From: Micromonospora olivasterospora
Lineage (GTDB): Bacteria; Actinomycetota; Actinomycetes; Mycobacteriales; Micromonosporaceae
Assembly: GCF_007830265.1 (NCBI RefSeq)
Contig: NZ_VLKE01000001.1
Location: forward strand, 5,642,001 to 5,706,000
Reading direction: 5' to 3'
DNA length: 64,000 bases
The translations under genes and the position numbers were made by a program. The notes under the pieces are model-generated. The model made no database searches. It had not been told where the DNA came from and saw nothing but the letters and a program-made list of their open reading frames with translations. Below are positions 10,651-20,620 of the stretch, in pieces; the stretch's first letter is position 1, and each line of letters begins with the position of its first letter.

Positions 10651-13600
10651 TTAGGAAACCCCCGGGTCCGGCCCCTGCCAGGTGGCCCAGGCGCCGAGGT
10701 TCCCGCTGCCGTCGCCGGCCTGATTGCGTGGCTGGCCGGGGTCGGTGGACATCCCAGCACCGTGGGCGGTCACATCACTGTCGGGATCCGGCCACCCCGG
10801 TTCCGTCCACCCCGCCGGTCCCTCCTCCATCGGCCAGGCCGACGCGGCCGGCCCCGCCGGCCAGGCTGACGCGGTGGGGGCGTCCGGGGCGTCCAGCGGC
10901 CAGGGCAGCCAGGGCAGGCCCGTGTCCGCCGGCGGGGCAGGTGCCGGCCCGGGCATCGGTGACTGAGGTGCCGGTTCCTGCATGCCCGGTCCGGGCGGGA
11001 ACGACTGTGTCCCTGGGAACTGGCTGGGCTGGTCGCCGCTGGGCGGCGACCACGGTGTCGGGCCGGGCGGGGCCTGCGGCCAGGTCGGATCCATCGGTTG
11101 CGGCCCGGGGTAGAGTCCCGTGCCCACGGCCGTGGGCGGGCCGACCCACGCCACCGGATGGAGCGGATCAAACAGATCGAGGGCTGGGTCCTCCTGCCAG
11201 GTGGCCCAGGCGCCGAGGTTCCCGCCGTCGCCGGCCTGATCATCGATGCGCGGCTGGCCGAAGTCGGTGGACATCCCAGCACCGTGGGTGGTCACATCAA
11301 TGCCGGACACCGGCCCCGCCGGCCCCGCCGGCCCCTCCTCCACCGTCCAAGCCGGCGCGGCCGGCCCCGCCGGCCAGGCCGACGCCGTGAGGGCGTCCAG
11401 TGGCCCGGGCGGCCCTGAGAGCCCGGGCAGACCCGTGCCCGCTGGCGGGGCAGGTACCGGCCCGGGCATCGGCGACGTATCCCCGTGGTTCAGCCGGGAC
11501 AGATCCTCACTACCCTGCGGGCGGCCCGGTTCGGGGGCAGGGCCCGGCACCGGTGCTTGCCGGGGCTGACCCGGATCGCTCACCCCGTACCGCGCCGCCA
11601 CACCACGGTGTGCTTCCTGGACCATCTGCAGCAGACCACTGTCGCGTAATGCCACGATCCGGCGATGCACCGTCGTCTGCGATGTGGATGTCGCCGCGGT
11701 GAGGTCTGACAGGCTGGCGGTGATGGTCCCGTCGGCGGCCATATGGTTGATCAGGGCGTTCCACAACTGCGGCAGCTGTTCCCGCTGCTGTGTTGTGGTG
11801 GCGATGTGGTCGGCGTGCTGGTTGAACAGCGTCCGGGCATCATTCCGGTTGCGTACCCACTGGCTGCCTTCGGGAAGGTCCGGCAATGGTGCTTGCCGGG
11901 GCTGACCCGGATCGGTCACCCTGTACCGCGCCGCCACACCACGGCGTGCTTCCCGGACCAGCTGCAGCAGACCACTGTCGCGTAATGCCACGATCCGGTC
12001 ATGCACCGTCGGCTGCGGTGTGGATGTCGCCTCGGCGAGGTCTGACTCGCTGACGGTGATGGTCCCGTCGTCGCCCATATGGTTGATCAGGGCGTTCCAC
12101 AACTGCGGCAGCTGTTCCCGCTGCTGTGTTGTGGTGGCGATGTGGTCGGCGTGCTGGTCGAACAGCGTCTGGGCATCATTCCGGTTGCGCACCCACCGGC
12201 TGCCCGCGGGAAGGTCCGGCAACGGTGCTTGCCGGGGCTGACCCGGATCGGTCACCCTGTACCGCGCCGCCACACCAGGGCGTGCTTCCTGGACCAGCTG
12301 CAGCAGACCGCGGTCGCGCAATACCACGATCCGGTTATGCACCGTCGGCTGCGATGTGGATGTCGCCTCGGCGAGGTCTCGCTCGGTGACGGTGATGGTC
12401 CCGTCGTCGTCCATATGGTTGATCAGGGCGTTCCACAACTTCAGCAGCTGATCCACCCGCTGCTGTGTTGTGGTGGCGATGTGGTCGGCGTGCTGGTCGA
12501 CCAGCGTCTGGGCATCATTCCGGTTGCGCACCCACCGGCTGCCCGCGGGAAGGTCCGGCAACAGTGCTTGCCGGGGCTGACCCGGATCGGTCACCCCGTA
12601 CCGCGCCGCCACACCACGGCGTGCTTCCTGGACCAGCTGCAGCAGACCACGGTCGCGCAATACCACGATCCGTTTATGCACCGTCTGCTGCGGTGTGGAT
12701 GTCGCTGCGGCGAGGGCTGACTCGGTGACGGTGATGGTCCCGTCGTCGCCCATATGGTTGATCAGGGCGTTCCACAGCTTCGGCAGCTGTTCCTGCTGCT
12801 GTGTTGTGGTGGCGATGTGGTCGGCGTGCTGGTTGAACAGCGTCCGGGCATCATTCCGGTTGCGCACCCACTGGCTGCCCGCGGCGGGTTGGGGTTGGGG
12901 TTGGGGTTGGTCGGGGTGCAGCGGGGCGGTGGTGGTGGGTGGCTCGTCGGCCGGGTGATGGGGGGTGTCGCCGGCGTGGACAGTGCCGGCGTCGGTGCTG
13001 GTCACCGCCGGGGAGGGCGCGAGGGATGGTTGCCAGTCCATGTCCGGCCCCTGCCAGGTGGCCCAGTCGCCGAGGTTCCCGCTGCCCTCGCCGGCCTGAT
13101 CGCGCGGCTGGCCGGGGTCGGTGGACATCCCAGCACCGTGGGCGGTCACATCAATGCCGGAAACCGGCCACCCCGGTTCCGTCCACCCCGCCGGTCCCTC
13201 CTCCATCGGCCAGGCCGACGCGGCCGGCCCCGCCGGCCAGGCCGACGCGGTGGGGGCGTCCGGGTCGTCCAGCGGCCAGGGCAGCCCGGGCAGCCCCGTG
13301 CCCGCCGGCGGGGCAGGTACCGGCCCGGGCATCGGTGACTGAGGTGCCGGTTCCTGCATGCCCGGTCCGGGCGGGAACGACTGTGTCCCTGGGAACTGGC
13401 TGGGCTGGTCGCCGCTGGGCGGCGACCACGGTGTCGGGCCGGGCGGGGCCTGCGGCCAGGTCGGATCCATCGGTTGCGGCCCGGGGTAGAGTCCCGTGCC
13501 CACGGCCGTGGGCGGGCCGACCCACGCCACCGGATGGAGCGGATCAAACAGATCGAGGGCTGGGTCCTCCTGCCAGGTGGCCCAGGCGCCGAGGTTCCCG

Positions 13601-16600
13601 CCGTCGCCGGCCTGATCATCGATGCGCGGCTGGCCGGGGTCGGTGGACATCGCAGCACCGTGGGCGGTCACATCAATGCCGGAAACCGGCCCCGCCGACC
13701 CCGCCCCCTCCACCGTCCAGGCCGGCCCCGCCGGCCAGGCCGACGCCGTGAGGGCGTCCGGGGCGTCCAGCGGCCCGGGCGGCCCTGAGAGCCCGGGCAG
13801 ACCCGTGCCCGCTGGCGGGGCAGGTACCGGCCCGGGCATCGGCGACGTATCCCCGTGGTTCAGCCGGGACGGATCCTCACTACCCTGCGGGCGGCCCGGT
13901 TCGGGGGCAGGGCCCGGCACCGGTGCTTGCCGGGGCTGACCCGGATCGCTCACCCCGTACCGCGCCGCCACACCAGGGCGTGCTTCCTGGACCAGCTGCA
14001 GCAGACCACTGTCGCGCAGTACCCCGATCCGGTAATGCACCGTCGGCTGCGGTGTGGATGTCGCCGCGGCGAGGTCTCGCTCGCTGGCGGTGATGGTCCC
14101 GTCGGCGCCCATATGGTTGATCAGGGCGTTCCACAACTGCCGCAGCGGTTCCCGCTGCTGTGTTGTGGTGGCGATGTGGTCGGCGTGCTGGTCGAACAGC
14201 GTCCGGGCATCATTCCGGTTGCGCACCCACTGGCTGCCCGCGGGAAGGGCCGGCAACGGTGCATGCCGGGGCTGACCCGGATCGGTCACCCCGTACCGCG
14301 CCGCCACACCACCGTGTGCTTCCTGGACCAGCTGCAGCAGACCACGGTCGCGTAATACCACGATCCGGGCATGCACCGTCTGCCGCGATGTGGATGTCGC
14401 CGCGGCGAGGGCTGACTCGCTGACGGTGATGATCCCGTCGGCGCCCATATGGTTGATCAGGGCGTTCCACAACTGCCGCAGCGGTTCCCGCTGCTGTGTT
14501 GTGGTGGCGATGTGGTCGGCGTGCTGGTCGAACAGCGTCCGGGCATCATTCCGGTTGCGCACCCACTGGCTGCCTTCGGGAAGGTCCGGCAATGGTGCTT
14601 GCCGGGGCTGACCCGGATCGGTCACCCCGTACCGCGCCGCCACACCAGGGCGTGCTTCCTGGACCAGCTGCAGCAGACCACGGTCGCGCAATACCACGAT
14701 CCGTTTATGCACCGTCTGCTGCGGTGTGGATGTCGCCACGGCGAGGGCTGACTCGGTGACGGTGATGATCCCGTCGTCGCCCATATGGTTGATCAGGGCG
14801 TTCCACAACTTCAGCAGCTGATCCACCCGCTGCTGTGTTGTGGTGGCGATGTGGTCGGCGTGCTGGTCGAACAGCGTCCGGGCATCATTCCGGTTGCGCA
14901 CCCACCGGCTGCCCGCGGCGGGTTGGGGTTGGGGTTGGTCGGGGTGCGGCGAGGCGGGGGTGGTGGGTGGCTGGTCGGCCGGGTGATGGGGGGTGTCGCC
15001 GGCGTGGACAGTGCCGGCGTCGGTGCGGGTCACCGCCGGGGAGTGCGCGGGGGATGGTTGCCAGTCCATGTCCGGCCCCTGCCAGGTGGCCCAGTCGCCG
15101 AGGTTCCCGCTGCCGTCGCCGGCCTGATCGCGCGGCTGGCCGGGGTCGGTGGACATCCCAGCACCGTGGGTGGTCACATCAATGTCGGAAACCGGCCACC
15201 CCGGTTCCGTCCACCCCACCGTCCAGGCCGGCGCGGCCGGCCCCGCCGGCCAGGCCGACGCGGTGGGGGCGTCCGGGTCGTCCAGCGGCCCGGGCAGCCA
15301 GGGCAGCCAGGGCAGACCCGTGCCTGCCGGCGGGGCAGGTGCCAGCCCGGGCATCGGCAGCGTATCCCAGTCGTCCAGCCAGGACAGGTCCTCACCCTGC
15401 GGGCGGTCCGGTCCGAGGGCAGGGCCCGGCACCGGCAATTCCGCCTCTGGATCCCGCGACGGGCCCCACATCCACTGGGCCGCGGACGCCGGGCCAGGAC
15501 CGGACGGGTCGCCGTCTTGCGCTGGATCGGGTGACTGCCCGTGTGAGGTGTTGCCGGCCCACCGGTGCCGGCCGCCGGCGGCGGCGAAGTCTTGCTGGTC
15601 CGGCCAGCGGACGCCGGGTTCCTGGCCGTTGTCGATGATGTCCGCGGTCCGTACCGCCTCCACCAGGTCCGGTCCGAACAACTCCACCGAGGCGTCCGAG
15701 AACAACACCGACCGTACCGGCTCGTCCACGTGTGGCCGCAGCTCGCCGGGTATCTGGTCCACCTCGTGCGTGGACGACATCAGCCGCCGGGCGCGCAGCC
15801 GGGTGCGCAGCCATTCACCGAAGGAGGTGGCCTGTCCCGGTGCCTGCCATGCCGCGTCGCACCAGACCAGCATGATGTCGGGTGTGTCGCCGCCGCGCTG
15901 TCGCGCCTGCGCGACGGCGTGTTGCCAGGCGGGCGAGGCGGTGAGCATCCGGAGGAACAAGGCCTGACGCACGGGATCGTCGGCCAGCCGCTCGGCCAGG
16001 TTCCGGTGCCCGGCGATGGTGAACCATCCCCGTACCCGCGGCAGCGCCTGCGCCGCCGTGCGGTCCGCCGCCGCCGCGTCCGGATCCGCCGCCGCCGGGT
16101 CTGCGAAGTACACGCCGCTGAACGTGTCCGCCATGACGATGTCCCTGGACACCTCGAACAGTCGGGGCAGGACCCCGTCCGGCGACGCCGTCTGGATACC
16201 GAGGTCCGCGGCGAGGCGGCGCAGCTGAGCGTCGCTGGCACGGCCGTAGCCGCCGCTGGCGAGCTCGTGGATTCGTTGCCCGGCCGGCCCGGTAGCCGCG
16301 ACGGCCGGCTCGCCGAGACCGGCAGAGTCGGCACCGACCGGTTCGTCCAGCACCGACACGTCACTGATCGAACCCGTGTCCCCGAAACCGGTCGAATCCG
16401 TGTCTCTGGAGCCGAGATCGGGGCTGAACACCGCATCGCTTGCCACGGACACGTCACTGACCGAGGCCGTATCACTGACGCTGTCGTAGATCGGCGTGGC
16501 GTCAACGCGGAAGGCAGCGCCGCCCGGCTCCGTACTGCGGGCGCTGGCCGTGTCCGGAGTGCCCGGCATGCCGGGCGTGCTGCCGCCGGCCTGCGTGAGC

Positions 16601-18843
16601 ACCTGATGGTATCCATCCACCCAGTCCCCTCGGAACAGTTCGGCGAGGGTGTCGTGACCGGCCAGGTCGACACCGTAGCGGTGGGCCAGGGCGGTGAACT
16701 GCTTTTCTGCCAGGCTGGCCGCGGCTGCGGTGTGCTGCTCGACAGTCACCGACACTGCCGGCGCGCCGGTACGCCAGCTTGCCGGGGCGTCCGCCGGGAA
16801 CGGGATGGCGTGCGGTGCGGTGATGTCGGCAATGGTCGCAGCCGAGAAACGGGCGGGCAGGTCGGTGACCGCCTGCCGGACCACGTCCGCCACGGCACTG
16901 ACCCGCGCGGCGTCGGGACCGGCCACCACAGCGGGCAGCACAGCGGGCAGCACGGCGGGCAGCACTGCGGGGGCACCGAGGATCGCATCGAGGCTTCGGT
17001 CCACCCAGTTCCGCGTTTCCCTCTCGACCACCTCGACCGCCGCGGCGGACGGCACCCCCGCCCCGGCACCTGCCGGCACGCCCGCGCCCGACGACGTGCC
17101 AGCGCCTCCCGGTGTGCCAGCGGCCGACGACGTGCCGGGGCCCGACGACGTGCCGGGGCCTGTCGGTGCGCCCGTGCCTGTCGGCGTGCCCGCGCCTGTG
17201 GGTAGGCCGGCGGCGAGGTACTGGTCGATGTGGTGTTGGACGGCCAGGTGCGCCAGCGAGCGCAACGCCTGCCGGTCGAACTCCGCCGGCAGCCCGGCGA
17301 CCACCTGCTCCGACCGCACCCCGGCCGGGAACTGCCCACCCGCGGACGCCAACGCCTCGACCATCCGGGCCACCGCCCGCTGCCGAACACCCGTCAGAAA
17401 CCCCTCGGTGAGCGCGGCAGCGGGCAGACCGACCGCGGACAGGAAACCCGCAACAGCCCGATCACCCCGCCGGGCGTCGACCCACCCGGCGAAAACCCCC
17501 TCGACCGGCACGGCGAGCGCGGCCATGCTCTCGCCCGCCCGAGCCACCCCGGCCAGCAACCCACCGTAACGATCCACCAGATCCTGCTGGAACTGTCGCC
17601 ACCGCTCGACCACCGGCCCACCCGCTGCCGCGACCCACGCCGGCACCGGCGCAACCGGCACCGACAGGCTCGGCACCGACCACGACGGCACCGACAGGTC
17701 CAGGCGCGGCGCGGGCAGGTCCAGACTCGGCGCGGGCATGTTCGATGCCGGCAGCGCAGGCGGGGGCGGCGGGGACTGCCCGCCGTCCACCACAGGCTTC
17801 GGATCATCGACCCCAGCCCGGTACCCCTTGAATGTGTCCCCACCAACCGGTGTCGGCCCCACCGGCAGGACCGGCCTACCATCCCACGTGAAGTCGGGGC
17901 GAGGCATCTGCACCCGGGGCTGCATCATGGCGCGACTCACGACGATCCCGAGGCCGCTCGCGGCCGCCCCGCCCGTCCCCGACAGCGCCCCGGACAGAAG
18001 ATCGGCACCGAGATTGCCGGTGTCGTAGTACCCGTCGACCATCAGGCTGGCACCGATACCGAAGATTCCCTCCGTGCCGGTCTCCAACACCGGCCGCGTC
18101 AACAGATCGGTCAACAGCATTCTGGTGCTGTCCGACACGCCGAGTTTGCCGACCGCGCCGGCGACAACGCCAGCGACCTTGCCCAACGCCGGCCCGCCCA
18201 CCGTGCTCAGGAACGCCACCGCCCCCGCGAACGCCGCCTGCTTACCGACCGCCGACCAGTTCACCCCCGACTGCAGACCGTCGGTCATCATCGACACCTG
18301 CGCCAACAACGCAGAACCCGGCATCGTCAGCATCTGCATCGCCGTGCTACTCGCCGCCGACCGCACCAACGCCGAACGCAGGACCACCTGAATGATCGTC
18401 CGCGCCTCCGCCAGGTGCGCCGCCGCCCCCACCGGATTCCACCACCACATCGCGGCGGCGGCGGCGAACTCGGCCTGCATGAAGGAGAACATCGCCACCG
18501 TCGTACGCTTGCCGGCCTCCGTCTCCAGGAAGAACTTCTTCTCCGCCTCCACCACGGCGAGCATCAGATCGGCCGTCTCGGCCATCTTCCCCACGAACGG
18601 AACGGTCTGCGCCACGAACCGGTCGAAGGCCTCACCCTCCCCCGCCTGCCGGACCGCCCTGACCGTCTGCTCCAGCAACGGACCCAGCACCGCACGCACC
18701 CGACCCGCCAGCATCTCCAGCGTGCCGATGTCATCCCACAACAACGGCAACCTCGCCCGGGACACCCGCACCCCGGTGAACCCTTCCAAAGCCCGCAACG
18801 AACTCTCACTGAGCTCAACAGTCGAAAAAGCGGCGGCGACCAA
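10651..18843 (-). CDS. Giant modular protein with CpnT/WXG100-like N-terminus and seven winged-helix repeats
   Basis: 2730 residues. The start is a TTG at 18843 with AAGGAG nine bases upstream; the same start and leader occur in the sister gene at 23685. Residues 1-310 are helical (MWWWNPVGAAAHLAEARTII) and resemble the N-terminal domain of actinobacterial WXG100-like/CpnT-type toxins. A Pro-rich linker, a second helical region (410-560), Gly/Thr/Pro-rich and acidic Ser/Asp linkers follow. Residues about 900-1080 are unique to this copy and contain FTIAGHRNLAERL (His near 947) and DIMLVWCDAAW (Cys near 995), a spacing reminiscent of caspase-like folds (weak inference). Then come three and four tandem 112-residue winged-helix repeats separated by long Pro/Gly/Trp linkers. 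There is no signal peptide, transmembrane anchor, immunity gene or secretion operon nearby. Function unknown. Confidence 0.85.
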   Translation of the reverse strand: MVAAAFSTVELSESSLRALEGFTGVRVSRARLPLLWDDIGTLEMLAGRVRAVLGPLLEQTVRAVRQAGEGEAFDRFVAQTVPFVGKMAETADLMLAVVEAEKKFFLETEAGKRTTVAMFSFMQAEFAAAAAMWWWNPVGAAAHLAEARTIIQVVLRSALVRSAASSTAMQMLTMPGSALLAQVSMMTDGLQSGVNWSAVGKQAAFAGAVAFLSTVGGPALGKVAGVVAGAVGKLGVSDSTRMLLTDLLTRPVLETGTEGIFGIGASLMVDGYYDTGNLGADLLSGALSGTGGAAASGLGIVVSRAMMQPRVQMPRPDFTWDGRPVLPVGPTPVGGDTFKGYRAGVDDPKPVVDGGQSPPPPPALPASNMPAPSLDLPAPRLDLSVPSWSVPSLSVPVAPVPAWVAAAGGPVVERWRQFQQDLVDRYGGLLAGVARAGESMAALAVPVEGVFAGWVDARRGDRAVAGFLSAVGLPAAALTEGFLTGVRQRAVARMVEALASAGGQFPAGVRSEQVVAGLPAEFDRQALRSLAHLAVQHHIDQYLAAGLPTGAGTPTGTGAPTGPGTSSGPGTSSAAGTPGGAGTSSGAGVPAGAGAGVPSAAAVEVVERETRNWVDRSLDAILGAPAVLPAVLPAVLPAVVAGPDAARVSAVADVVRQAVTDLPARFSAATIADITAPHAIPFPADAPASWRTGAPAVSVTVEQHTAAAASLAEKQFTALAHRYGVDLAGHDTLAELFRGDWVDGYHQVLTQAGGSTPGMPGTPDTASARSTEPGGAAFRVDATPIYDSVSDTASVSDVSVASDAVFSPDLGSRDTDSTGFGDTGSISDVSVLDEPVGADSAGLGEPAVAATGPAGQRIHELASGGYGRASDAQLRRLAADLGIQTASPDGVLPRLFEVSRDIVMADTFSGVYFADPAAADPDAAAADRTAAQALPRVRGWFTIAGHRNLAERLADDPVRQALFLRMLTASPAWQHAVAQARQRGGDTPDIMLVWCDAAWQAPGQATSFGEWLRTRLRARRLMSSTHEVDQIPGELRPHVDEPVRSVLFSDASVELFGPDLVEAVRTADIIDNGQEPGVRWPDQQDFAAAGGRHRWAGNTSHGQSPDPAQDGDPSGPGPASAAQWMWGPSRDPEAELPVPGPALGPDRPQGEDLSWLDDWDTLPMPGLAPAPPAGTGLPWLPWLPGPLDDPDAPTASAWPAGPAAPAWTVGWTEPGWPVSDIDVTTHGAGMSTDPGQPRDQAGDGSGNLGDWATWQGPDMDWQPSPAHSPAVTRTDAGTVHAGDTPHHPADQPPTTPASPHPDQPQPQPAAGSRWVRNRNDARTLFDQHADHIATTTQQRVDQLLKLWNALINHMGDDGIITVTESALAVATSTPQQTVHKRIVVLRDRGLLQLVQEARPGVAARYGVTDPGQPRQAPLPDLPEGSQWVRNRNDARTLFDQHADHIATTTQQREPLRQLWNALINHMGADGIITVSESALAAATSTSRQTVHARIVVLRDRGLLQLVQEAHGGVAARYGVTDPGQPRHAPLPALPAGSQWVRNRNDARTLFDQHADHIATTTQQREPLRQLWNALINHMGADGTITASERDLAAATSTPQPTVHYRIGVLRDSGLLQLVQEARPGVAARYGVSDPGQPRQAPVPGPAPEPGRPQGSEDPSRLNHGDTSPMPGPVPAPPAGTGLPGLSGPPGPLDAPDALTASAWPAGPAWTVEGAGSAGPVSGIDVTAHGAAMSTDPGQPRIDDQAGDGGNLGAWATWQEDPALDLFDPLHPVAWVGPPTAVGTGLYPGPQPMDPTWPQAPPGPTPWSPPSGDQPSQFPGTQSFPPGPGMQEPAPQSPMPGPVPAPPAGTGLPGLPWPLDDPDAPTASAWPAGPAASAWPMEEGPAGWTEPGWPVSGIDVTAHGAGMSTDPGQPRDQAGEGSGNLGDWATWQGPDMDWQPSLAPSPAVTSTDAGTVHAGDTPHHPADEPPTTTAPLHPDQPQPQPQPAAGSQWVRNRNDARTLFNQHADHIATTTQQQEQLPKLWNALINHMGDDGTITVTESALAAATSTPQQTVHKRIVVLRDRGLLQLVQEARRGVAARYGVTDPGQPRQALLPDLPAGSRWVRNRNDAQTLVDQHADHIATTTQQRVDQLLKLWNALINHMDDDGTITVTERDLAEATSTSQPTVHNRIVVLRDRGLLQLVQEARPGVAARYRVTDPGQPRQAPLPDLPAGSRWVRNRNDAQTLFDQHADHIATTTQQREQLPQLWNALINHMGDDGTITVSESDLAEATSTPQPTVHDRIVALRDSGLLQLVREARRGVAARYRVTDPGQPRQAPLPDLPEGSQWVRNRNDARTLFNQHADHIATTTQQREQLPQLWNALINHMAADGTITASLSDLTAATSTSQTTVHRRIVALRDSGLLQMVQEAHRGVAARYGVSDPGQPRQAPVPGPAPEPGRPQGSEDLSRLNHGDTSPMPGPVPAPPAGTGLPGLSGPPGPLDALTASAWPAGPAAPAWTVEEGPAGPAGPVSGIDVTTHGAGMSTDFGQPRIDDQAGDGGNLGAWATWQEDPALDLFDPLHPVAWVGPPTAVGTGLYPGPQPMDPTWPQAPPGPTPWSPPSGDQPSQFPGTQSFPPGPGMQEPAPQSPMPGPAPAPPADTGLPWLPWPLDAPDAPTASAWPAGPAASAWPMEEGPAGWTEPGWPDPDSDVTAHGAGMSTDPGQPRNQAGDGSGNLGAWATWQGPDPGVS
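11540..12879 (-). repeat. Winged-helix repeat array, four units (left gene, second array)
   Basis: Four tandem units of 336-339 bp, each encoding about 112 residues. Every unit has WVRNRNDARTLF(D/N)QHADHI, an ATTTQQ(R/Q) loop, LWNALINHM, a helix-turn-helix with TSTPQ(Q/P)TVH as recognition turn, LRD(R/S)GLLQ(L/M)V, and GVAARY before a DPGQPRQAPLP linker. Variation is concentrated in the recognition helix and the wing (EARRG, EARPG, EAHRG). Confidence 0.9.
13915..14911 (-). repeat. Winged-helix repeat array, three units (left gene, first array)
   Basis: Three tandem units of the same 112-residue module, preceded by HPDQPQPQPAAGS and followed by the linker PGPAPEPGRPQ. The linker DNA after this array (about 13.1-13.9 kb) is nearly repeated after the second array (about 10.7-11.5 kb), showing that array-plus-linker of about 2.4 kb was duplicated as a block. 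Confidence 0.9.
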
Positions 18844-19449
18844 CGCGCAACGCTCCTTCCCCGCTCCCGAACCAAGGACACCCAGTCCGGATCAGCCAGC
18901 CCCGCAGGCCGCCCACCCCAGCCCCCGACCACCTCGCCGGCGACAACCTCACCACCCCGTCGCCCACCCGCCGGCCAAAACCCCCAACACCTCACCCCAC
19001 CCGGCCGACGCCCACCACCACCGACAGTGTTGATCGCCGATAGCCACGCACCCCTCACCGCAAAGTGACGGTAGTCGACACCGGCGACACCAGCCATCCC
19101 CACCCACACGTGCGCCACCCCACACCCACACCCCACGCCGGGCCCCGGCGGGGCCTCACCCCGACCCGAGCCAACCCGCAGCGGTACTCCGAGGCGTCGG
19201 GGCCCGTCATGCCAGCCCTCCGCGAAACCGGCGCGCTCACCCGCGCCGCCCACCTCACCTGGTGGTCGGTGCCACGCCCCAGAGCCACGGGTAGGGCGGC
19301 CGCCAGGGATGGTGGTTCCGCAAGCTCAGGCGCCTCGCTCCTCACACGGCCGGGGCGGAACCAGGACGGCAACGGGCCCGGGCTGGTAACACCGCAGTGG
19401 TCCTGACGGTTGCCGAACGGGTTCGGACATCCGCGCGCGGCTCGTTGAC

Positions 19450-19489
19450 GAGCACCAGGGCGCGTCGGTCTGGGCGTGCCCTGGTGCTC
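19450..19489. other. Perfect 12-bp inverted repeat in non-coding DNA
   Basis: GAGCACCAGGGC at 19450-19461 pairs with GCCCTGGTGCTC at 19478-19489 around a 16-base loop. The stretch 19276-19652, between the inverted-repeat arm and the IS5 element, has no convincing gene. This could be a transcription terminator or a leftover structural end of an older element. Confidence 0.5.
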
Positions 19490-19652
19490 GGCCTGCTGGC
19501 GGCCTCCGGCCGGCATCGGCCGACACAGCACCGGGAACAGGCCGAACCCGCGAACCCATAAGACGTGCGAACCAGCCCCCGCCGCGTGCCCGTAATGCGC
19601 CTTTCGATGCTTACCTGTGTGCCGCGCGGTCGCCGCCCCGCGCGGGGCGCTA

Positions 19653-20614
19653 GGGCGTGTCTCGTGGATCTTCGGGGCGGGTTTTGGTAGATAGATTGGC
19701 GTGTCTCGACGACATGAGTTGACCGATGACGAGTGGGCGCTTCTGGCGCCGTTGCTGCCAGCGGATCCGCCGCGTGGGGGCCGATGGCGTGACCATCGGA
19801 CGACGGTCTCGGGGATCTTGTATCGGGAACGTACCGGGATTCCGTGGCGTGACCTGCCGGAGCGGTTCGGTCCGTGGAAGACGGTCTACCAGCGCAAACG
19901 CAGGTGGGCGATGGACGGCACCTGGTCGCGGATCTGCGCGGCGTTGCGGATCGACTGCGACGCCGAGGAAGGCGACGAGTGGACGGTCGGGGTGGACACC
20001 TCCTCGATCCGGGCGCACCAGCACCAGCACGCGGCGGATGCGCGGCACGCCCCGGCGGCTGATCACCCGAAAAGGGGGAAGCCGCCAGGGACGAAAAGGG
20101 CGGAAGGGAAGCCCTCGGCCGGTCCCGTGGCGGGTTGACCACCAAGCTGCGCCTGGCCGCTGACCGGCGTTGCCGTCCGATCGCCCGGCACACCACGTGC
20201 GGGCAGCGGGCCGACTGTACCGGCTTCACGCAGGTCATGGCCGCTATCCGGATTCCCCGCCGGGTCGGCCGGCCGCGTACCCGTCCCGGGCATGTCCTGG
20301 CTGACAAGGCGTACAGCTCGAAGGCTATCCGTTCTCACTTACGCCGCCGCGGCATCAAGGCCACGATCCCGATCAAGGCCGATCAGGCGGCCAACCGTCG
20401 CGAGAAGGGATCCCGCGGCGGCCGGCCACCGAACTTCGACCGGGAGCGCTACAAGCAGCGCAACACCGCTGAGCGGGCGTTCAACAAGCTCAAGCAGTTC
20501 CGGGCGGTCGCGACCAGGTACGACAAGCGCGACTACATGTACCGGGCCACCGTCGACATCGCCACGATGAAGATCTGGCTACGTGACCTCGCCCAAGATC
20601 GACGAGACACGGCC
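19653..20614 (+). mobile_element. IS5-family (IS427-like) element
   Basis: 962 bp with inverted ends: GGGCGTGTCTCGTGGATCTT on the left and GGCCGTGTCTCGTCGATCTT read inward from the right. It is flanked by TA on each side (19651-19652 and 20615-20616). Two overlapping ORFs form the transposase, an arrangement typical of the IS427 group. Its right end and flank were later used as target by the neighbouring IS4 element. Confidence 0.9.
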
Positions 20615-20617
20615 TAG
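19701..20617 (+). CDS. IS5-family transposase in two frames (likely programmed frameshift)
   Basis: OrfA (19701-20138, 145 aa) starts MSRRHELTDDEWALLAPLLP and holds the IS5 N-terminal domain plus the first catalytic Asp in EWTVGVDTSSIRAHQHQHAA. OrfB (20135-20617) supplies GHVLADKAYSSKAIRSHLRR (second Asp) and FDRERYKQRNTAERAFNKLK (Glu). The frames overlap around 20070-20140, where A4G-type runs (GAAAAGGG, twice) could serve as slippery sites. Fusion by frameshifting is normal for this IS group, so I treat it as functional rather than broken. Confidence 0.85.
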
Positions 20618-20620
20618 CGG

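Larger units (their letters stand above)
9919..19275. repeat. Left arm of a giant imperfect inverted repeat
   Basis: About 9.36 kb that reappears in reverse orientation at 23252-32241. The outer boundary is near 9919, where AAGAAACGATGGTTTGTTG matches the inverted sequence ending near 32241. The inner boundary is just past 19260, where CCTGGTGGTCGGTGCCACG meets its mirror near 23260. The arm holds the 2730-residue gene. Homology is broken within it by the different central domain, differing repeat numbers, and non-homologous DNA (IS1380 scrap and a MITE) at 10178-10650. Confidence 0.85.

Noticed and set aside
11540..14911. Regular 336-bp repeats considered as a CRISPR or satellite array
   Set aside because: Units are coding in one frame, contiguous without spacers, and show protein-level conservation.
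17230..19068. 612-codon plus-strand frame opposite the left giant gene, with a mirror at 23460-25289
   Set aside because: It exists in both arms only because the coding strand is duplicated. His/Arg/Pro-rich composition and no ribosome site; antisense shadow.
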